Below, one piece after another: positions 32,377 to 32,438 of a stretch of DNA of 32,438 bases (position 1 is the first letter of the stretch; each line of letters starts with the position of its first letter). The notes under the pieces are model-generated. The model ran no database searches, was not told the DNA's origin, and saw nothing but the letters and a program-made list of their open reading frames with translations. Source of the DNA: Candidatus Altimarinota bacterium (GTDB taxonomy: Bacteria; Patescibacteriota; Gracilibacteria; JANQMV01). The position numbers and the translations under genes are program-made. The DNA lies in assembly GCA_028279865.1 (NCBI GenBank), contig JANQMV010000002.1:1-32438 (forward strand), read 5' to 3'.

Positions 32377-32438
32377 TATATGTTAAAGTACAGAACCTAA
32401 AAAATTAAAAAATAATTAAAAATGTGCTAAGGTTAAAA

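Noticed and set aside
1-32438. The entire genome uses code 25
   Set aside because: None of the long conserved genes contains an in-frame TGA, whereas code-25 genomes use it often for Gly. Extending the TGA-ending short ORFs (27056, 27241) adds nothing protein-like.

Overview
The window is AT-rich and gene-dense, with short intergenic gaps, few Shine-Dalgarno sites and a small-genome gene set. It most resembles Patescibacteria/CPR, probably near the Peregrinibacteria-Gracilibacteria-Absconditabacteria branch. That placement is an inference; there is no rRNA here to test it. No tRNA, rRNA or CRISPR array was recognised.

Layout. 1-12.7 kb is a long minus-strand block: recG (cut by the window start), a DUF3800 protein, nadA, a lipoprotein, priA, a three-gene surface-protein cassette, an FtsB/DivIC-like protein and a CNNM/CorC transporter-like protein. 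12.8-16.4 kb is plus strand: argS, a SemiSWEET and ruvB. thrC and serS then run leftward (16.4-19.5 kb). From 19.7 kb the plus strand carries a small membrane protein, valS, a REP-type transposase with its REP hairpins, small enzymes (PNPOx-like, flavodoxin-like, DHFR-like), membrane proteins, and at the right end a large secreted protein and a SIMPL-domain protein. The exception is one minus-strand exported protein at 28.4-28.9 kb.

Main discovery. The cassette at 6910-10848 holds three adjacent paralogous exported proteins that are open only if TGA is read as an amino acid. I count 33 in-frame TGA codons and no internal TAA or TAG. Aligning the paralogs puts TGA opposite glycine codons at three positions, which indicates TGA = Gly (genetic code 25, known from Gracilibacteria and Absconditabacteria). 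The flanking housekeeping genes are all full length without internal TGA, so the window mixes two codes. TGA is also nearly absent as a stop: only two or three short ORFs near 26.8-27.2 kb use it. Either a code-25 island sits in a standard-code genome, or the genome is in an intermediate state with UGA freed from termination, or the contig is chimeric.

Second theme. Palindromic and REP-like repeats fill the intergenic gaps and are also inserted in frame inside essential genes (recG, priA twice, argS twice, valS). The same repeat is translated in different frames in different hosts, like the Rickettsia palindromic elements. A RAYT transposase flanked by twin-hairpin REP units is present.

Third. 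A perfect-consensus promoter followed by a structured stretch of about 76 nt and an intrinsic terminator (1285-1394, plus strand) looks like an unannotated small RNA gene. A structured leader with alternative pairings precedes the exported-protein gene at 28.4-28.9 kb.
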